In this document: positions 11,991 to 23,468 of the stretch, one piece after another
How positions within the stretch are numbered: position 1 is the first letter of the stretch
Layout: every line of letters starts with the position of its first letter
Source of the DNA: Lasiosphaeris hirsuta
Lineage: Eukaryota > Ascomycota > Sordariomycetes > Sordariales > Lasiosphaeriaceae
Direction: 5' to 3'
Length of the DNA: 64,000 nucleotides
NCBI GenBank assembly: GCA_030549175.1
Contig: JAUKUA010000005.1
Location: 620,001-684,000 of the forward strand
Notes under the pieces: model-generated
What the model was told of the DNA's origin: nothing
What the model saw: only the letters and a program-made list of their open reading frames with translations
Databases searched by the model: none
Program-made: the position numbers and the translations under genes

Positions 11991-12884
11991 ATGGCTGGCG
12001 GAAAGGGCAAGTCATCAGGGGGCAAGAGCTCCGGCGGCAAGACATCTGCCGTCGATGGCCCCAAGAAGCAGCAGAGCCACTCGGCTCGCGCTGGACTGCA
12101 GGTATGTCGCGTGAGGAGATGCAACTTTTTTCTGCTTGGCTTTGCGACTGCTTGCGCCCGTCACCGTCGTTCCGAAAAACCAAGATCCCAGCCACGCGTC
12201 CGTTCTGTCATCCCGAGCCCCCATATTATCCACCCTCGCAACCTCCCATCCGAACGCATCGCCCACTCGATCCGCAACGCGCGCACTCGGCTCTGCCTTT
12301 TTTGCGATGCGACTGCGACGCCCTCGCATTCGCATATCGACGCGTTTCTCATGCCGGCCCCGCATTCCCATCTGCACTCGACCATCTCACAAAACCCGCC
12401 ACGCACCGACGGGGGCCTGCTTTGTCCACTGTCTTTATCTCGTGCCACCACGTTTCCGCAATGCTGACTGCTACCCCGCTATAGTTCCCCTGCGGCCGTG
12501 TCAAGCGCTTCCTCAAGCAGAACACGCAGAACAAGATGCGCGTTGGTGCCAAGGCGGCTGTCTACGTGACGGCAGTGCTAGAGTATCTCACTGCCGAAGT
12601 CCTCGAACTTGCGGGCGTACGTCTCCCTTGTCCACCCCTCCCCAGGCAGCAGCGGCAGCCTAGTTGCCGCAATCCGTACTGACTGTGGGCAACAGAACGC
12701 AGCCAAGGATCTCAAGGTCAAGCGTATCACGCCTCGCCATCTCCAGCTGGCCATCCGCGGTGACGAGGAGCTCGACACGCTCATCCGGGCGACGATCGCT
12801 TTCGGTGGTGTCCTTCCACACATCAACCGCGCGCTGCTGCTCAAGGTTGAACAGAAAAAGAAGGCCAAGGCCCTCGAAGCGTAG
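11991..12884 (+). CDS. hH2Az: histone variant H2A.Z
   Basis: Three exons, 11991-12101, 12485-12616 and 12696-12884, code for 143 residues. The introns are 383 nt (GTATGT...TATAG) and 79 nt (GTACGT...CAG). The lysine-rich N-terminal tail ([16 protein letters not shown]) leads into [17 protein letters not shown] and the histone fold. H2A.Z rather than canonical H2A is shown by the [19 protein letters not shown] segment, the acidic patch GDEELDTLI, the loop [16 protein letters not shown], and a C-terminus lacking the SQEL motif of fungal H2A. H2A.Z replaces H2A next to promoters, where it is deposited by SWR1-type remodellers. The first intron is far longer than any other in the window and splits the tail from the fold. 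Confidence 0.95.
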
Positions 12885-13502
12885 AGGTCGCACATGGCCG
12901 ATGGAAAAGTGAGACTCGGAGTTGTGAAGCATGACGTAATGCTCGTGGGGTTTGGAACGGCTTCTCTTTTTGGCTTTGGACTTGATATCGTGTTTCTGGT
13001 CTTGTTTCTTTTTTCCCTTGATGTCGGGGCCTCTGGGAGCTAGGCCCGCCGCTATCGGTCTGTCGAAGCCGAGTTCTTCCGGGCTGGACTGCGACGAGAC
13101 GCCGTCGGCGGGAAGACGACGCGCAATGACGGACAACGGGCACTGGCCCGGGACGGAGCCGGGCAAGAGGTTCGATGCGACGCGGCGGCCTAGGCTTTGC
13201 GGACAGCTCGGTGACGGCGGCTTCGGCATGTGTACCAACATGGTTTTCTCTCACTGTTTTAGGCGCCATTGGGAACAAGGGCCGGTAGTAGGAACGCTTT
13301 TAAGTAGCTGCAATGAAGGCTGGTGATTGAGACTGGGCATGTAATGTGATTATGCGGCATGTGATTCGCGGTTGAGTCTGGCCCATTATAGGTCACTGCC
13401 GTCGGCGTATCATGTCACGTCACTTGGTCCCGGGTTAGTTGAGAAGTGAATGTATCTATCGAGTATCTTTCTACGCAATGCGATGTCTAGCAACACAGCC
13501 TC
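12885..13502. other. intergenic between convergent genes
   Basis: This holds the 3' ends of H2A.Z (+) and the Cys-rich gene (-). A run of about 14 C at 13511-13524 lies just inside the 3' end of the latter. No further gene is seen. Confidence 0.5.
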
Positions 13503-14912
13503 CTAAAACTGCCCCCCCCCCCCCCAAATAAAAGCACTCTGCATCCGGACTAACTCTGTCAAGCTCCCACTAGCCGCTTGCTCAGCAGGCGAGAGTGGCG
13601 AGACACCATTCTCATCGAACGGAATGCCGTCGCCCAAGATTTTCGTCGACAGCACCGGCGTCGATGGCCTGCCCATGCTGCGCTGGGATCCGGGGTAAAA
13701 AGCGACGGGGATACCCGCCTCGTCGTCGTCGTCGGAGCTGAAGGCGGAGGCGGCGCTGGAACTCGAGCTGGAACTCAAGGAGAACCAGGACCAGAGGTCT
13801 TCGGGGGGAGTCTCGGGGGATACGTCGTCCTCGTAGATGGGAGGGAGCTGGGCCCGTCCGCAGCGGAAGAGGGCCGCCGTGCTGTCTAGGGCCACAGAGA
13901 GCGGAGCATGGCCAGCCAGGTCGCGGTGCGGCGTGATCGGGGCCATTGTGAGCGGGGGATTACGGGGGTCTTGAGATTGGGGACTTTGGGGGGATGGGAC
14001 CAGAAGCGGTGGAGACGGGGAGTCTGGACAAGGTGTTAGACCTGTGGTCAGAGAGATACGTGTGGTAGTGACGTGGTTGGACGCTCTCCAGTTAGGAAAT
14101 AGGCAGGGGCGTCTCACTACTAACTTGATCAGATGCCTCCATCTCGTCGTCACTATCGTCGTCGTCGAGAAACGAAGACTCGGCCGCGGGCGCGAGCCCA
14201 CCCAGCGAGCGACTCTGAGCCCGCTTACCCCTGACATTACCCCCGAATAATAGGTCCTCGTTTTCCTCCTCTGGCGGCGCCAACAACACCGCCCGCCGGC
14301 CATCTCCCACCGCCCGCGCACGCCCCTCCACACACGCCTTGTACACAGCATGTCTACACTCGGACGGGAAATCGCAGTCCGTCCAGCAGTTGTGCATACA
14401 CGCCAGGTAGTCTTTTTCCTTGCGCGCCAGCACTCGCGCCTTCTCGCCCTCGCCGACGCCCACCCACCGGCCCTCGCGCACCCGCCACAGCGCGTACTCG
14501 TCGTTGCCGTCCTTGGCTGCCCCCTGATTCTCGGATGCCGTCATCCGTCGGTACACCCCCCACGCCTGCCACCGCGCGTAGTCGAACTCGGCCTTGCAGG
14601 GCCCGCTGCGCCGTTTTCTGCTGATGCTGCTGCTGCTGTTGGCTGTGTCCTCAACCGAGGTGCAGAAGGTGTGGTTGCACTCGAGGCAGCGCCGTGTGCA
14701 CGACAGCTGGTACGCCGCGTGGCAATTGTGGCATCGCCAGGTCCAGGGGGCTGGGGGAGGGGGGAGGGGGAGGGGGGGGGAGTGCTGGGGGCTGTGGAGG
14801 GGGTTGTTGTGATAGTTGATGATGTGGTGGTGGTGGTGGTGGTGGTGGTGTCGGAGGGGGAGTTGTCGTTGTCGGGGCCCTTCTGGGCTGTCTTGGATGA
14901 TCGGAGGTGCAT
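13503..14912 (-). CDS. Cys-rich hypothetical protein, start frame broken
   Basis: The clear coding frame runs from about 14760 to 14121 and then, after an intron ending at 14024, from 14023 to 13503. It begins with closely spaced cysteines (CHNCHAAYQLSC, RRCLECNHTFC), followed by KAEFDYARWQAWG, two further Cys pairs near ACMHNCWTDCDF and CRHAVYKAC, an acidic DDDDSDDE stretch, and a Ser-rich C-terminus containing DLWSWFSL. The cysteine pattern suggests a zinc-binding module. The donor for phase agreement is a weak GTAGTG at 14120; a stronger GTTAGT lies 4 nt upstream. The only nearby ATG (14912, MHLRSSKTAQK) is in another frame, and no GT lies between it and the Cys region that could start an intron. 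Either a C-tract indel or an upstream exon must be invoked. Function unknown. Confidence 0.6.
14761..14852. repeat. G-rich tract and GTG microsatellite
   Basis: On the plus strand, runs of G (14761-14780) are followed by about eight GTG/GGT units at 14825-14850. They lie inside the presumed N-terminal coding region of the Cys-rich gene, where they read as poly-Thr or poly-His depending on frame. Confidence 0.85.
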
Positions 14913-15858
14913 GATGAAGTGGGATTAGGTGGTTTTTGTTGTTAGAGTCAAGTGTATGCCTTCCTGAGAAGGGACTCGGGGAAATGTCGAGACCAGTCGA
15001 GATGTGGTAGATGCTAGTGTTGCCCTGATGCGATGGTATAAAGCCCCTCCCGACAATCGCGGTGGGATGTAAGTGAGAAGGGATTGTTTGAACAAAGTTG
15101 TGAGAAAGTTATTCAAATAGGGTCGAGCTGACAATAGGTGGATGTTGATACTAGTGAATGATGATAATAGTGAAAGAGAGAAGCCGCCGAGGAATAGGAT
15201 GTCCAATCGAAAAAAACAGACAGTTCACAGAATGTCGAGAAAAGAAAAATAGAATATTCGATGTAAAGAAAGGAACAGAAATTAACATACAGGTAGTTGA
15301 TAAGTCAACTAGTCTTCGATGGCTTCAATGGTGATATGTACAATTTGAAGAGAAGTAAAGTGTATCAATCCTCCCTCGGACTCTTTGAAGCAGATATGGG
15401 TCAAGACAAATATAGAACTTATCGACTAGGACTCAAAGCTCTCGACTCCTTTGTGTTCATTTGCCCTATAAAACACAAAACGCTACATCAGTTCACAAGT
15501 CCCCAGACCTCAGAGGGGGTCTAGAGACAAAGAGTGTAGATTCAACCCTTACGTTTCACACCCGGAAGAAGAAAGCCCTATGATGCTTCAACGGGCCGCT
15601 CAAGATCCGAAGAAAGGTGGCACAAAGAACCACAACGTCTTGTTGTCGGATATCACTGGAGCCGTGAAGCACTACCAATCAGAACGGCTGCCCTAAAGAC
15701 AAAAAAGGATAGATAAATCTGCGAGATCCAAGGCCAACCATTGCTTTCAAAACCCCGGAATAAGCCGACCCTCACATACGATGACTTGAGCAAGAGCAAG
15801 GCCCATGGAAGGTTCCGAGTGGGGCATCTGACCTCTCAGGGCATGAAATTACTAGTTA
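14913..15858. other. intergenic, A+T-richer
   Basis: This is upstream of the Cys-rich gene and downstream of the Clr5-like remnant. A minus-strand frame in register with the Cys-rich region is open back to 15108 but contains no ATG. No other gene is supported. Confidence 0.4.
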
Positions 15859-16800
15859 TCAGTCATCTAGTGGATAGTTGATGAACATGGCGAACCACTT
15901 TTCATCTTCCTCGGCACCGCCGCCCAAATCCTGATCGTCTTCGTCATTTAGTCGTGGAATTGGGGATTGATGTTTGCGCCCAATATCAACAAGGTGTGTA
16001 TCTCCCAAGCTGGCGGCAAACTGTAGGAGATGTGGCGGTCGCTCACTTGAGCACTTGATATGAGCACCGACTTTTTCGAACATCATTACAAGGTCGTAGT
16101 TTCCCACATGAATAACCGTCCACACAAACCAATTATTGACAAGAGCACCAGGGTTCGACTTGGTGTCAAACTGGGTCCAACGGCGCGATCGAGGGCAGGG
16201 TGTCTTTCTGAGATGGCCGATCTGGGGATCTTCTTGGCCCAGACCTTCATCTCCAGCATTGCGCAATCGGACTTGGTGCTGCTGATTGGAAGATGTTCAA
16301 GCCGTCAGTTAGCACACAGGTCCCAGCAGGTTTGATGTCTGCAGAATTCAACTTATGCTGTGGGTGATGCTTGCCTTCGGTCAAGTTAAGAAGGCATTGG
16401 AAAATAACATTGTAGGAGAATTTGTCGTTGAATCGATTGTGCTGATATTCGCAACGGGAGGGGGTGTGGTGAAGCGGACGGGTATGCGACCAAGTGCAGA
16501 TGGGCTCGGAGCTGGCTCTCCGTTCGTAAGACCCGGGCGCCTCTACGATGCGAGGCAAAGGGTAGGTACTTACGCTCTCTCAACGTGTCGTGAACTGTCT
16601 CGTAGCAGTATCGGCTGACGGCTTTTTGGACCCTCTTGAATGGCATCTTGACCCCTGAAACAATTATGTCGTTCACTTTCCCTTCGAGCCTCCGCTTCTT
16701 GATCTGATGGTCTGCATACTTCCAAGCTGCTGGCGAAGGTTTCTTGACATAGTTCCAATGTTTCAGCTGCCTTTCGAACTGCGCCTTGCTGCGACGACCC
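15859..16800 (-). pseudogene. Clr5/ankyrin-type gene, partial or decayed
   Basis: The 5' part (about 16786-16577) encodes KAQFERQLKHWNYVKK and following basic residues, the C-terminal half of a Clr5 domain, preceded by a good branch site (CTAAC) and CAG acceptor near 16787. A GTAAGT donor follows near 16577. The 3' part (about 16287-15859) encodes WFVWTVIHVGNYDLVMMFEKVGAHI and LLQFAASLGDTHLVDI, which look like degenerate ankyrin repeats, and ends in a stop. Fungal Clr5 proteins often carry C-terminal ankyrin repeats, so both parts probably belong together. The expected N-terminal half of the Clr5 domain was not found upstream, and the roughly 290-nt gap is long for one intron here. It may be a truncated gene or a live gene with exons I could not place. 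Confidence 0.4.
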
Positions 16801-17227
16801 GGGGTCAATAATGTTAGGGCTCGAGGGGGTCAGGCTCTCGATCTTCAGAAGTGCAGTCGCCCTCAGTTCTGATTTGTGATAATTCAAAATACTTATCCAG
16901 CCAAAGCGGTACGTTGGTACTTTGTGTGAGTGTTCATGAGGCGCAAGGGCATTTCGAGGCCATCCGAATCTTCAATCTCATCCTCCCCAAGACAACCGGG
17001 AAATAGTCCAGGGACCTAGTGTTGAACTGCCAACCTCTGAAAAAGAAATCGATGATGCAGACCGACACGAAGCACAGAGACCTGATTGTGTTCTTCAAGA
17101 CCTGCCAATACCTAAAGTTTCGCGACCGGATCGCCGCTGTCCTTTATCCAAGGACAACATCCGTAATAAAGCCTAGAAGCCTGTCCCAGCAGAAACACCC
17201 AATTCCCACCCAGCAACTTGAACTCCC

Positions 17228-18856
17228 TCAAAGAAATCCCTGCACGGCTTCCCAAAACCCCTCGGGCGCCTCGCACATGGGCAAGTGCCCAGCATCCTTG
17301 ACGACTCTCAACTCGACGCCCTCGGGCCCAATCCCGGCCTTGAAACCCTCCATGGCGCGCACTAGCGCGCCCTTCCCATCCCCATCGCCTACGACCAACA
17401 GCCCTTCCACCTGACACGCCTTCATCTCCGGCCTCAGGTCGTACCACCACAGCGCCTGGCACCCGTACCGGAACCCGCGGACGTGGTTGCGGGCCACAAT
17501 GGCTGTCATCCACGCGACCACGTCGCCGCGCTCGCGCATGCTGACCTCGTGGAACCAGCGGCCGACGGTGGCGGGCGCCAGCCGGGCCATGCCGGCCTCG
17601 CCCTCGGCGATGGCGATGCGGCCCTTCCACGCGGCCGTGTTGGCCTCGCTGCTGGCCACGTTGAAGTCGCACGCGACGAACCGGGCGACGCGCGCGGGGT
17701 ACTTGAGCGCAAACTTCAGCGTCGTCGCGCCGCCCATGCTGACGCCCATCAGGGCGTGCAGCCGGTCGATGCGCAGCGCGGCCAGCAGCGCGGCGACGTC
17801 GTCGGCCAGCACGTCCAGCGTGGCCGGGGCGGGCGGCGACGGCACGTCGCCGCGGCCGCGGGTGTCATAGCGGAGCAGGCGCAGGTCGGGGCGGCGGGCC
17901 TTGAGGATGGCCACGAGGGGATCCCACATGGAGAGGTCGGTCAGCAGCGAGTTGGAGAAGGCGACGGTGGGGGCGGTCGGGGACGGGTTGCCCTCGAGGC
18001 GGTAGGGGATGTTGAGGCCGTCGGCGGTGGTGACGTAAGCGTCGATGGCGGGGGCGGGGGCGGAGGTGGTGGTGATCTTGCCGTCGGCGGTGGTGAAGGC
18101 GGCGGCGGCGGGGCGGGCGGCGAGCGCGGCGAGCTCGCGCGGGGCGGGGCCGAAGACGTAGAAGAGCTCGTAGGTGCGGCGGGATTTGGCGGCGATGTAG
18201 TTGGTGAAGACTTCGGTGCGGCGCGGCGTGTCCATCGAGGCCTTGTGCTCGGGGCCGTCGAGGCCGTTGGTCTTGGCGTATTCGTGCAGCGTGACGATAT
18301 TGACGGGATTGGTAGTGGCGTCTTCGATGTGCGACGGGGTGCGGAAGACGCGGCTGCGCAGCCACCCCGGGACCTTGGAAAGCATGGGGATGTGCTCCTC
18401 GACGTACCAGTCGACAATGGCCTTCTCGGCCTCGACGGTGTCGACATCGTCCTTGAGCGACACCTCGACGTTGACGAGCACGAGCCCCTCTGCCTCGGCG
18501 TCGGTCAGCTGCTCGGCAGGCACAAAATCGGGCCTTTGCTGGGCGGCGACAAAGTCGAAGAAGCGGCGGTTGACGACGACCTGGCCGATGGTGTCGGCTT
18601 CGCGGGGCGTCCGGTTCTCGCGCAGGTCCGTGTAGGTGGGCGTCTCGAGATGCTCAACGTCCGTGACGTCGTAGTCGGCGAGGAAAGTGGGTCTTAGCCC
18701 GTCGGTGGCGCGATATCGCAGGCCGTTGGGGAATATATGCGGCAGACGGAGACGCGTCGGGCCGTGCTCGTTGTTGTACCAGTCGTGGAACTGGTCGAGC
18801 GACAGCCCTTGGCGCGGCTCCATCGTCACATAGAGAAGGCCCGGTGTGGCTCCCAT
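17228..18856 (-). CDS. EthD-like double barrel fused to alpha/beta-hydrolase
   Basis: A single 542-residue exon starts at an ATG. Residues 4-105 and about 123-240 look like two dimeric alpha/beta barrel (EthD-type) domains. Both show a WY-x-E-H-x-P/G motif (WYNNEHGP at 26-33, WYVEEHIP at 150-157). Residues about 271-542 are an alpha/beta-hydrolase resembling 3-oxoadipate enol-lactonases: oxyanion region SNSLLTD, RYDTRGRGD, nucleophile elbow GVSMGG with Ser373, and His524 in GHLP. The acid is probably Asp491 or Asp493. The catalytic triad appears complete, so the hydrolase is likely active on an ester or lactone. The barrel pair may bind or process the substrate. Codon use is extremely GC-biased at third positions compared with its neighbours. 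There are no introns. Substrate unknown. Confidence 0.85.
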   Translation of the reverse strand: MGATPGLLYVTMEPRQGLSLDQFHDWYNNEHGPTRLRLPHIFPNGLRYRATDGLRPTFLADYDVTDVEHLETPTYTDLRENRTPREADTIGQVVVNRRFFDFVAAQQRPDFVPAEQLTDAEAEGLVLVNVEVSLKDDVDTVEAEKAIVDWYVEEHIPMLSKVPGWLRSRVFRTPSHIEDATTNPVNIVTLHEYAKTNGLDGPEHKASMDTPRRTEVFTNYIAAKSRRTYELFYVFGPAPRELAALAARPAAAAFTTADGKITTTSAPAPAIDAYVTTADGLNIPYRLEGNPSPTAPTVAFSNSLLTDLSMWDPLVAILKARRPDLRLLRYDTRGRGDVPSPPAPATLDVLADDVAALLAALRIDRLHALMGVSMGGATTLKFALKYPARVARFVACDFNVASSEANTAAWKGRIAIAEGEAGMARLAPATVGRWFHEVSMRERGDVVAWMTAIVARNHVRGFRYGCQALWWYDLRPEMKACQVEGLLVVGDGDGKGALVRAMEGFKAGIGPEGVELRVVKDAGHLPMCEAPEGFWEAVQGFL

Positions 18857-19411
18857 CGTGGACGTCGAGATGTGAGAGGTCGATAGGTATCCAAGATTAG
18901 CCGCAAGAGTGCTCGAGATCAGCTAATCGGTGAAGTATAAGTCAATCCAGATGACGTGATCTCAGTCCAATATCTCTCACTTGAGCGGTAGTATTATCAG
19001 ACGATGAAAAAGCATGGGCTGGAGCGAAAGCAGACATCTCGACGAGAAAAGACTCAGGTGTGGAACAAACATATAACACTTATCGTCCTCACCTCGGAGT
19101 GACGTCGGAAGGCAAAATGAAGACAAAAACAGTGGAGTTCGGCTCTTGCTCCGGCTGCGGGGTTGGCCGGGCAAAGCATTTTCCCGCACTCTAGGACAGT
19201 GTTTGCCATTGTAGACATAAGTACATCAACACAATTCCAGCGCCCCCCCCGAGCCCCCGACTCAGCCCATCCTTCGAACCGCTAACCTATCATGGGAAAT
19301 TGGAAACTAACAGAACAAGATTTCAAACAGAGTAGAAACATACCGGGTCAACAATTACTCGTCCACATCGTCACAAAATGTTCCCACCCTCCGATCCCGA
19401 CACCAGCGCCG
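18857..19411. other. intergenic
   Basis: This holds the promoter of the EthD-hydrolase fusion and the 3' UTR of the RdRP gene. No gene is supported. Confidence 0.5.
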
Positions 19412-22400
19412 TCAATTCCTCGGCTGCTGGTAGCCCTTCCAGAGGAGAGACAATAGGTCGCGAGAGGCCTGAGGTAGCTGGACTGGAGGAGCTGTCTGGT
19501 TGGTCGGATGAGAGGTCGTTGCTACCATCATTTGGGCCGTAGCGTGTCGTGTGCGTTGCTGCGCTGGTGCCGGCCGCACTGGTATGGTCATCTTATGACC
19601 ACCCTTCACGCCCACAAACCCACCACCAGTGCTTTCGCCCCTCTGAGACTTGAGCGAGTTCAGCTCGCGCATCAGAGCCGAAGCTGCCACAACCTTGAAG
19701 CTCTCCATCCCGTCATTCACCCTGTTTCTCCAAGTATAATCAGGCCTGGGCTCCTTGGTGCACCCGATGTTGACACAGGCAAGACACAACTCGAGGGCGT
19801 CCAGCTCACCAACTTCTCCATTGGTCGAAACCGGCCTCCGCATCTGCCTCGTGGTCAATTTGGAGATGCGATCAAACTCATCCTTCATTTTGATCGACTG
19901 GTCCCGCTGACGACGCGATTGCACTCCCGTCTTGTTCAAGACGAACCCGACAAAGACTTCGAGCTCCGTGAGCGGCTGGCTGGGATGTTCAGACCATTCC
20001 ACCATGATCTCCGAGACGGCATCTTCGTACCTATACATGCAAGATGCAGTTAGTGAAGGCCAAAGCCACCCACGCTAATAAATTCAGTGCTTGGTATGAG
20101 GTAATGACTTACGCGTGGCGGATACGCTCCGCCTCATTTCGGCGGTGCTCCCAGTCAATTGCACCGCCGCCGAGAGTCTTCACAATCTCCGTGTTGAATT
20201 TGTTGAGCAGCCGATCCCAAAAAGATGCATCCCCCGAGGGAGTTATCCTAATATTGTCGGCCCAAATTCTTTGCTCGTCAACTGCGCGATAAAGCTTTCC
20301 CAGCAGCTTCTGTGATGCGTAGTACTTGTGTTGTGGCCCCTCATCCACGTCATCATCATCGTTTTGCACGATATACTCATCCATCTCCAGGGTCGATCGT
20401 TCCTGTATTCTGACCCACGGTCCCGGCGCCAGGCTAAAATATGTCAGTAAGAATAGGTAACGGTGACAAATTACCTGGTAGATTTAAGCGTCAACTCACA
20501 AATCAGGCCTGATTTTCATGGCTATGGGCAAGTCCTTTAGATCTACGGGTCTCCCAGACTTGGAAAAGTCCACTGCGCTGGAGTGAAGCTCTGCCAGCTT
20601 TTTGCAGTCTTCATCAAGTGTTCCCGTCTCCCTCTGATCGGCTAGAATCATGTGACGAGTAGCAATGACGCCGAGATGGTCGTTCTTGATAAAGTCGATA
20701 AAGAAGTCTGCCATATCTTTCGCCGTAATGGGTGTGTCGAGCGCAAGGGGCTTGACGGGAGGGTAATCTGCAGGCGGGAAAGTATCGACAACGTCCACAA
20801 TTTCCGGGTCCCAAATGACGTTGAAGACATCCCCATCTAGGTCCCCTCCGGAGAGCTGGCTGGGGAGATCCCGCTTGCCCCACTTGCTGAAGACAACGCA
20901 GTTCCGTAAATCTTGGAGTGGATGCCCGTGTGGAGGAACAACATTGTAAGCGAGCTGGACGTCTCCCGGATGCAGCGCAGGTGATCTAGTCACGATCACC
21001 TTCATAGCCCCCGGGGGTTCCTCATGGCGGCCCTCCATCGTGTCATATGTCACGTAGACCTCGCCTTCCTTCAAATGGCCCGTTTCATCCATGACCCCGA
21101 ATAAAGTCATTCCTAACCGGACCGGTATGCGTGATTTGTGTTTCAGAAGCCTCAGCTCCCTGAGAACAATCGCCTGAATGGCACCCCGCAGAAAGGGCTC
21201 GGTCCAGTAGGGGGCTCCCAACTTGTCGGCGTACTTGAGGAATTTGTGCAATTGCAAGCCTTCCCCGACCGACTGGGATTCGAGAAAGGACGCGGTGTTG
21301 TACACGTTTGCCGTAATACCACGCAAGCGATTAAGTTCCCTTTCCTGCAGATCCATGAACCAAAATGTGGGAGCTGTCATGTCTTCCAAAATCTTGATAA
21401 GCTGCCGATTCAACACCATGGGTATCGGCTTCGAAGCTGTGTCGCAGATTTCCAAGTTGGCCATGTCTTGGCTTTTAAACTTCTCCATCGACGGGCGAAT
21501 GCAAATCTGACTGCCTGGAAGGTTTACATCGAGCGACAACATCCCTTTGGCTCCAGCCCAGCGAATCTGGAAGCACGTCGGGAGACGCTTCGATTCGGGC
21601 AAAATCTCCCAGATCGCTTCGGTGGCGTCAAGAGAAATGGTCCCAACTCCGTCGCTGAACACTCGGCCTGCTCTTTTGATATCGGGTATCTCGACGACCG
21701 TGATTCCATTATCATCGAGAGATATGGAGTGAGGCGTCTCTGAAAAGGCCTGACCAATGCGGGCAGCGCGACGCGCCGTCGAATTGATATTGTCGAAATC
21801 GCCCAGGGCTCTGATAATCATTTCGGCGAACTGAGGCCGGCCATTGTGGTCGACGAAAGGGGCGGAGAGCCAAACAGAATGTGATCGCAGAGACGAATGT
21901 GAGAACCCCAGAAACTTGTACACTCGGCCAGCAATCTGGATGCCGCCACTCAAGACCTTTTTAAAACGTTCAAAAATTAGGTGGAGCGAGACCCTGGAGT
22001 TGAACAAGTCTCGACCATCCTCATCGCAAAACTGCACTCGAATGAAGCAATCAGTGTGGTTGGGAAACTTTCGAAGAATTCGATTCTTCGACTCGAGCTC
22101 TGGGCCATTGAGCGTGATCCGGGTTGGAGACACGGTGGCGCGAAAGATCCTCGTGAGATTCTGAGTTTCGTTCGCTAGCTCCGATCTCAACTCAAAGCCC
22201 TGTCTGATCTTTTGCTCTTGCTCTTCAAGATACTCCATGATACCATCAACCTCAAACCGCTTGATGTCTATGCCTTGGGGCGATGGGAACGGGATCCACC
22301 GGAACAATTTCTTGAAGGCATCGATGGAAATGGGATCGAGTTTTTCCCCAGCCGCTTTTGCTGACGAGAAGACTTGGGCTAGTTCCTTGGCCAGCCCTTG

Positions 22401-23468
22401 AACTGTAGTCGGGTGAAGATAGCCGTTGTATACCAGTGCCTGCAGTTGAAACAGGAGCCCAAAAGGCAGCGAGTTGGTTGTGGTGTAATCCCCGAGTTGG
22501 TTCTTGAGGGCTGCGACAGCTTCTGGGAAGCGTAGACTCTGTGAACTGTGACGTCCCGCAGTCAGAATGCCCATGGTCTCGCACTGAGTGACCCACACGA
22601 GCTCCCTGTTTCTGATTCTCAGGATTTTGTCCTGGAAGTCATCGGCCCTGGTGCGTGGGACGGAGAAGCGATACACCATGCAATAATTCGAGATCTGACA
22701 GTGGGCGGTATCAATACCCCGGCCGCGATAGCGCTGATTTTCTCCACGACTTTGGTTTGGTGCCCATGTGGGGGTTACGCTCCATCCAACTTGAAGATGT
22801 GCAGGCACTGAGTGCAGAAATGTGGGTGGGGACATCAGGATCACGACAACTTCCCCCCGATCTGACCAGACCAGCTCAGAGATACTTTGATAGGAAATAC
22901 GAACTTCGACATTTGTCTCCAAGTCCTCGAAAAGAAGGATCAGATTTCGCTTGGTAAACTTCGCAACGCAGCCTTGCAACATACTCCGGTGGGTCCACTC
23001 GGACACAAATGTGAAGGTCTCGTCGACGAAGTCGCAATAACCGCAACTCAGCTCGGTTGGGGCAAAGTTAATGGCCTTGTGTTCAGGCTTTTGCGACTGG
23101 GATATGCGCTGGTCAACCTCGTGCTTGATGCTTCGCAGGGTTAACTCAGTTGGCGGGTTTCTATCGCTGAGACGGCAATAAACATCGCGGCCTTCGAGCT
23201 TCAAGCGTGGAGTCGTTTGAGAGGATCGGTTGCGTTGGCCGGGCCGATGAAAGGAAGCGTGATCACCGGGCGAGGGAGTTTCGCCATAGTGGGAAAGGAA
23301 CTTGAGGCCATCCTCATAACGGTAAAAGACAACTTTCCCAAACTTCTTGCCCTTAGGCTTCTCGCAGTTATAGTAGACGATGGAAATCTCGGCCATGTAT
23401 GGCTCGAGACGATTCCTTAGGGTCCGGTCGGTAAGCTCGGGGGGGAGACCATGCATGAAGACTTCCAT
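19412..23468 (-). CDS. RNA-dependent RNA polymerase (RdRP), silencing pathway
   Basis: Three exons, 23468-20500, 20433-20113 and 20030-19412, with introns of 66 and 82 nt, give 1302 residues. The frame is open to 23540, but the first ATG is at 23468 (MEVFMHGLPPEL). Residues 1-60 resemble an RRM: VFMHGLPPELTDRTLRNRL and KKFGKVVFYRYEDG. The polymerase region spans about 420-990 and has the catalytic signature DLDGD at 876-880 within SGGDLDGD. GVIATRHMILAD lies downstream. Eukaryotic RdRPs of this family make double-stranded RNA for Dicer. The RRM-like N-terminus recalls Neurospora SAD-1 or RRP-3 and fission-yeast Rdp1 more than QDE-1, but I cannot settle which. No frame break was seen, so the gene looks functional. 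The C-terminal 100 residues are polar. Confidence 0.93.

Noticed and set aside
17483..18697. Long plus-strand frame of 404 codons opposite the EthD-hydrolase gene
   Set aside because: It is an antisense shadow caused by the very high third-position GC of the real gene; the composition is Gly/Val-rich with no domains.
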